Shown here piece after piece: positions 7,314 through 10,530 of a stretch of 10,530 bases of DNA (the first letter of the stretch is position 1; each line of letters opens with the position of its first letter). Origin of the DNA: Ochromonadaceae sp. CCMP2298 (lineage: Eukaryota; Sar; Synurophyceae; Ochromonadales; Ochromonadaceae). A program made the translations under genes and the position numbers. The DNA lies in contig MU634734.1 in the NCBI GenBank assembly GCA_026770595.1, positions 1 through 10,530 on the forward strand, read 5' to 3'. The notes beneath the pieces were generated by a model. That model did not search any database. It saw nothing but the letters and a program-made list of their open reading frames with translations, and had not been told where the DNA came from.

Positions 7314-7781
7314 ATGAACCACCACAGGACCAACACGCTCCCGCCTGCTTCCACGACCGAGCAGCTGGACGACCAAGCACATCCAGCCTTTCGCACTCTG
7401 CGAAAGGCCGTGCAGGTACCCCAGGGAGCTTCCGCCCCGCTGGGCTTATGGTCTGCATTGCTCTGCGCGGGTGCAGGTGGGGTGCCGGTTGGCAAGGCAC
7501 TGCAGCTAGAGGCAAATGTGACCAACGAGACAGGTGAGCTAAGCTACTCTACGTCCACATGAATACAACCATACATCTTACTCCCCCATCTACATCCCTC
7601 TACATCTCCAGCGGTGCTGGTACACAGGATGGGCGGCAGCGCGGTGGTCGGGCACGTGGGGGTGGTTCAAGACGACACCCACAAGCGCGCGATTTCGGGC
7701 CTGCTGCGCCCCGGCAGCGAGCCCTCGCTTCCGCCGACGGGGCTGCAGGTGGTACGGGCGACTGCTGGCCCGACCAGTTAA
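7314..7781 (+). CDS. Small intron-containing gene of unknown function
   Basis: Joining 7314-7533 to 7612-7781 gives an intact 129-residue reading. The ATG at 7314 has an in-frame TAA twelve bases upstream, so the start is well fixed. The intron has a GTGAGC donor and a pyrimidine-rich CATCTCCAG acceptor, and splicing keeps the frame (ANVTNET then AVLVHRMGGSAVVGHVG). Both exons have high GC at third positions. The second exon (VVQDDTHKRAISGLLRPG.. LQVVRATAGPTS) looks beta-rich. I recognise no family. After the TAA at 7779-7781 the same frame remains protein-like to a TAA at 7905-7907 (VAGAGGAGRAVLSVDVIVHC.. ATFLGALDVVVV), so the visible stop may be a nonsense change and the original protein may have been about 171 residues. 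Confidence 0.55.
7534..7611 (+). other. Spliceosomal intron, 78 nt
   Basis: The donor GAGACAG|GTGAGC and the acceptor CTCCAG|CGG flank a C/T-rich intron. Its removal joins two coding-like exons in frame, while the unspliced frame meets a TGA at 7560-7562. This is the clearest sign in the window that the DNA is eukaryotic. Confidence 0.65.
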
Positions 7782-7907
7782 GTAGCTGGAGCTGGTGGCG
7801 CGGGGAGGGCTGTGCTATCGGTGGATGTGATAGTGCACTGCGCAACCCTAGAGGCGATGGCGGCTCTGGCCACATTCCTCGGAGCGCTGGATGTAGTAGT
7901 AGTGTAA

Positions 7908-8140
7908 GTTAGGAGTTCAGCAGGATGTTCCTAGAGTACGTACTATGTCTGTACGTACTCTAGGAGAGAAGGAGCACAGTAAGAGCTGTAATGCCTGCTC
8001 GTAAATGTTTAAAGTGCTTACATATGTACATGTTGGTGTCAATGTTGCACATATGTACACGTAAATCCTAAATGGAAACCCTTGTCCATCATTACTATTT
8101 ACTTAAATCCTCGACCTAGTGCCCAATGCCTACGACCTAC
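7908..8140. other. Noncoding stretch between gene and transposase relic
   Basis: Besides the hairpin at 7929-7965 there is a 10-bp self-complementary word, ACATATGTAC, at 8020-8029 and again at 8049-8058, 29 bases apart. No gene is supported. This would be the 3' flank of the transposase relic, but I could not match it to the repeats at the relic's other end. Confidence 0.5.
7929..7965. repeat. Perfect hairpin, 15-bp arms, with GTACGTAC in each arm
   Basis: TCCTAGAGTACGTAC at 7929-7943 is the exact reverse complement of 7951-7965, with a 7-nt loop. It lies just downstream of the small gene and could act as an RNA 3' hairpin or as a DNA palindrome. Confidence 0.9.
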
Positions 8141-9057
8141 TCAAGTCGTAGCAAGGACAGGCTGAGCCTTCTTCGCGCAGCCGTTATCTATGTGCGTCTC
8201 CATCACGTGCCCTGTTACGCACCCTGGGCAGAAGATCTTGTTGCAGCCCTTGTGGCCGCACTTCTTGAACTTGTTAGTGGCGATCTCCTTGGTCTCCGCC
8301 ACTCACCAAGAGCATCTACCCCTCTTCTTGCGGACCGGTGAGACCTCCTCTACTGCACCGACGCGCTGCTCGCGATCTGCACGTACCTCCGCCCGCTTAT
8401 TCTCCTCCGCCTGCTTCGCGTCTTTGAGCTCGCGCGTCCTCTGCTGCCGTCCACGCACCCTCTCTGCCGCCTCTTGCGCTGCCTCCCGGCGCCGCTGCTT
8501 GTTTTGCTCGATGCGCGCCACGGTCCCCTCCTTGTTGACCTAGGTAGCGAGCCACCGGTTCAGGCTCAAACTCATCAGGTCGACTTCGTCCGCAGTGGTG
8601 TACATGGTGACGGGTAGGAACGGACTGATCTCCGCCAGTATCTCTTGTGGGGACAGATATCCCTTGGCAGCCTTGAGAGCGAGAGACGGGATGCAGTCCA
8701 CCACTTCCTGCCCCTGCGCGGTGGTGAGGCGTGCAAAGCCCGGCCAGTGCTGTAACATTAGAACAGGCGTATATGGGATAAATCCCGGGTCCCGCCACCC
8801 CAAGCGGACCGTGCTTGGGGTGAACGCCGCGTGCAAGTAAGTTGGGAGTCTTGATAGGAACTCCGCGTACGTACGCCGGCTGGAGGGGTCCAAGGCTGCG
8901 AGGATCTTTTGCACGAAGCCTTCCTCTATCCAAGCTGGCACGGAGTACATGCTGGCGTCGTCGTCGTCAGCGACCGCCGCCTTCCTCTTCAGTGTCCGAA
9001 ATCCAGGCTGAACATCGCAGGGCTGAAAGATGAAGTTACAGGCCGCTGGAAACTTCA

Positions 9058-9100
9058 TGAACTCGAGCGACTCGAGCTTCGCTCGAGTCGCTCGAGTTCA
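9058..9100. repeat. Perfect 43-bp palindrome with four CTCGAG sites
   Basis: Bases 9058-9077 are the exact reverse complement of 9081-9100, with a 3-nt loop (TTC). It falls inside the transposase relic, between the second and third catalytic Asp motifs, and coincides with a change of reading frame. Confidence 0.95.
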
Positions 9101-9573
9101 GGCTTCGCTGCCTCCGCGCCGTTGACCACTAAAACGATGGCACGCAGTTGGGACGTTTCACCGTCGCAGGTGACCACCGCCCGCAGAGTCTTCATCTCCG
9201 CGCTGAACTCCGCGGCTGAAGCCAAGACTTCGCTCTCCTGCGAGAACGAATGCTCCCTCTCACCCTCCCTGCTTGCAGCTCCAGATCGGGAGGCTCCGTA
9301 TACAGCAGTCTGGCGATTGTACTCGCTGAGTCTGTGCGTGACCCGCTCCTGTCCAGTCCGGATAACGCAGTGCGTAACGACTTCCACAATTGCGTCAGCC
9401 GACTGCTGTTCCATCGAACTCGAAGTATTGGGGTCGAGATCCCGTACGATATCGTCAGGGTCCTCGTCTTCAGCAGGAGGTAAGAGCGCTTCGTCGTCGT
9501 CGATCACCTCCGCATCATACTCTGCTGCGCCCGTCTCGACATCTGCGCCCCCGCCCATCACCTACCCCGTCCC

Positions 9574-9776
9574 CGATCCCGATCTCGATCTCGATCCCGA
9601 TCCCGATCCCATGCCCACGCCAATTTCCACGCCCCCGCCCACGTCCCCGCCCTCGCCAATTCCCATACCAACACCCACGCTCCCCTCCCTCCCTGCTGCT
9701 GCTGCTGCTGGCAGTTACCGATCCTGCGGCGGCGGCGGTTACAGGTATTGCTGCTGCTGGTGCGGCGGCGGCGGTT
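9574..9776. repeat. Hexamer, CTG and CGG short repeats
   Basis: CGATCC/CGATCT hexamers run at about 9574-9610, followed by C-rich CCACGCC-like repeats. CTG is repeated six times at 9693-9710, with CGG runs near 9726-9738 and 9763-9774. Read on the minus strand, they code the Gly/Arg/Ile/Glu and Ala/Ser low-complexity stretches that lengthen the transposase relic between its first two Asp motifs. Confidence 0.8.
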
Positions 9777-10183
9777 TCCTTTGCTGTGGCGTAAGGGATA
9801 GCCTGCAGATAGACTCGATACGGCAGCAGCGAAGTGGTGGTCAGTCGCCGGGTTAGGACCTTGCCGAACTGTTTGAATCGCTTGTCCTTGATCTTGATGA
9901 TGACGCAGGCGATCGACCCCGTGGAAGTGGTGTCCAGAGTCAAGTGCACGCAGCGCTGCTGGAAGGATTCCTCCCTGCCCTTCGTCGTCGTCCGAGTGGG
10001 GCTAAGTCGCAGCTTCTTCTAAGGCCGCGATGCTGCCCTGGGCACAGTAGACCTTGCGTGACTGGGTGCGCACAGAGCACAGCAGAATGGCAGTGTTGTC
10101 GAAGTTGTGCATGTCCTCCTCCTCGATCGTCTGCACCAACTCCTCGCCGTCCTCCTCGAATGCGACACCCGTAAACTATCCTG

Positions 10184-10290
10184 TGAGATAACGGTGAGAA
10201 AATATCTCACTATGAAAAAATTTCTCACTATTTTCTCACCCTGAAAAAAAAATGTGAGAAAATTTCTCACCAAAATTCTCATAATGAGAA
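10184..10290. repeat. Cluster of GTGAGAAA / TTTCTCAC hairpins
   Basis: Copies of TGAGAAA or TTTCTCA recur in both orientations. Three make compact hairpins: 10194-10210 (GTGAGA/TCTCAC), 10254-10270 (GTGAGAAAATTTCTCAC, 8-bp arms, one central base) and 10276-10290 (TTCTCATAATGAGAA). The cluster directly abuts the open 5' end of the transposase relic, which would suit subterminal repeats of a transposon or an insertion that removed the N-terminus. Confidence 0.75.
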
Positions 10291-10458
10291 ATTTTCTCCT
10301 CCTGCTGAGCATTCCAATACCAAGCTTCCCTTTCTGCCGGCTGGGGTTCGCATACGATTATCGAGTAAACTTCTCATAATGAGAAAATTTCTCCTCCTGC
10401 TGAGCATTCGAAAGCACAGACAGCTTGCTTGCTCGTCCTGTCTGCCGGCTGGGGCTCG
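10276..10458. repeat. Diverged tandem duplication of about 80-90 bp
   Basis: Copy one (10276-10350) and copy two (10371-10458) share TTCTCATAATGAGAA, then CTCCTCCTGCTGAGCATTC and TCTGCCGGCTGGGG. Copy two is 13 bases longer in the middle. The offset between copies is 95 bases at the left end. Beyond it, CACAAACACCTA occurs at 10479-10490 and again at 10508-10519. No gene is supported from 10180 to 10530. Confidence 0.75.
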
Positions 10459-10530
10459 CGACCCGCTTCCTATCCACCCACAAACACCTAACTGCCTCTG
10501 AACCGATCACAAACACCTACTCCTGGCTAT

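Larger units (their letters stand above)
8141..10175 (-). pseudogene. Broken DDE-type transposase (pogo/CENP-B-like DDE_1 fold)
   Basis: Minus-strand segments in three frames read in order as a DDE transposase. Frame one (from 10175) has MHNFDNTAILL, with the likely first Asp at 10098-10100. A +1 shift near 10018 leads to KKLRLSPTRTTTKG.. CVHLTLDTTSTGSIACVIIK. Repetitive DNA codes a Gly/Arg and acidic insertion (about 9790-9440). A second shift near 9515-9560 leads to TLRAVVTCDGETSQLRAI, the likely second Asp (9163-9165). A third shift at the 9058-9100 palindrome leads to PAACNFIFQPCDVQPGF, with the likely third Asp (9014-9016), then FTPSTVRLGWRDPGFIPYTP as in this superfamily. A TAG (8540-8542) and a TGA (8303-8305) interrupt a Lys/Arg/Glu-rich helix and a Cys/His zinc-binding tail (KKCGHKGCNKIFCPGC). 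The N-terminal DNA-binding part is missing or beyond the repeats. The family name rests on motif order only. Confidence 0.7.

Noticed and set aside
3907-8305. A variant genetic code that reads TGA or TAG as an amino acid, to explain in-frame stops
   Set aside because: TGA ends the surface-protein gene (3240-3242) right after its hydrophobic tail and ends the Ulp1 domain (3907-3909) at the normal place. All three stop codons also occur as interruptions, which fits decay or errors better.
8909-9856. Long plus-strand open frame of 315 codons opposite the transposase relic
   Set aside because: It is low-complexity Ser/Pro/Asp-rich repeat translation with no domain, while the opposite strand shows ordered DDE motifs. 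It is a shadow frame.
10184-10460. CRISPR-like array
   Set aside because: The repeats are short palindromes at irregular spacing with no uniform repeat-spacer pattern, and the context is eukaryotic.

Overview
The window looks like nuclear DNA of a eukaryotic protist or microalga. The evidence is a short GT-AG intron (78 nt at 7534-7611), a probable second one of 70 nt, an AATAAA signal behind the first gene, a secretory N-glycosylated cysteine-rich surface protein, a Ulp1/SENP-type SUMO protease, and a eukaryotic DDE transposase relic. There are no operons or Shine-Dalgarno sites. The style of the surface protein (jelly-roll-like N-terminus, CGVCGGSDTTGATC-type cysteine modules, PSI-like motif) suggests a stramenopile or another alga, but the lineage cannot be fixed from this sequence.

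Layout. Bases 1-420 are dense in inverted repeats: an imperfect fold at 17-91, then about nine copies of GACTGGCTC/GAGCCAGTC in both orientations. Bases 696-3242 (+) hold one long intact gene for a secreted or membrane-anchored Cys-rich protein of 848 aa. Bases 3243-3906 are noncoding, with the poly(A) signal and some hairpins. Bases 3907-6530 (-) hold three consecutive open segments that look like one gene: a protein of unknown family with two SUMO-attachment-like motifs and a SUMO-interaction-like motif, then a Pro/Ser/Ala-rich linker, then a SUMO-protease domain. The segments are out of phase by one base at each junction. Bases 6531-7313 are mostly noncoding and may be the 5' region of that gene, with a candidate intron and a uORF. 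Bases 7314-7781 (+) hold a small intron-containing gene of unknown function whose frame stays coding-like past its stop. Bases 8141-10175 (-) are a broken DDE transposase in three frames plus two in-frame stops, interrupted by a perfect 43-bp palindrome. Bases 10180-10530 hold GTGAGAAA/TTTCTCAC hairpins and a diverged tandem duplication.

Two signals cross the whole window. The 8-bp palindrome GTACGTAC occurs ten times, in coding and noncoding DNA. Several otherwise coding-like frames are broken by one-base shifts or stops, which points to mobile-element decay or to consensus errors in the assembly. The most interesting biological candidate is the SUMO-related minus-strand gene. It may belong to the same mobile-element landscape as the transposase relic, but that link is inference.
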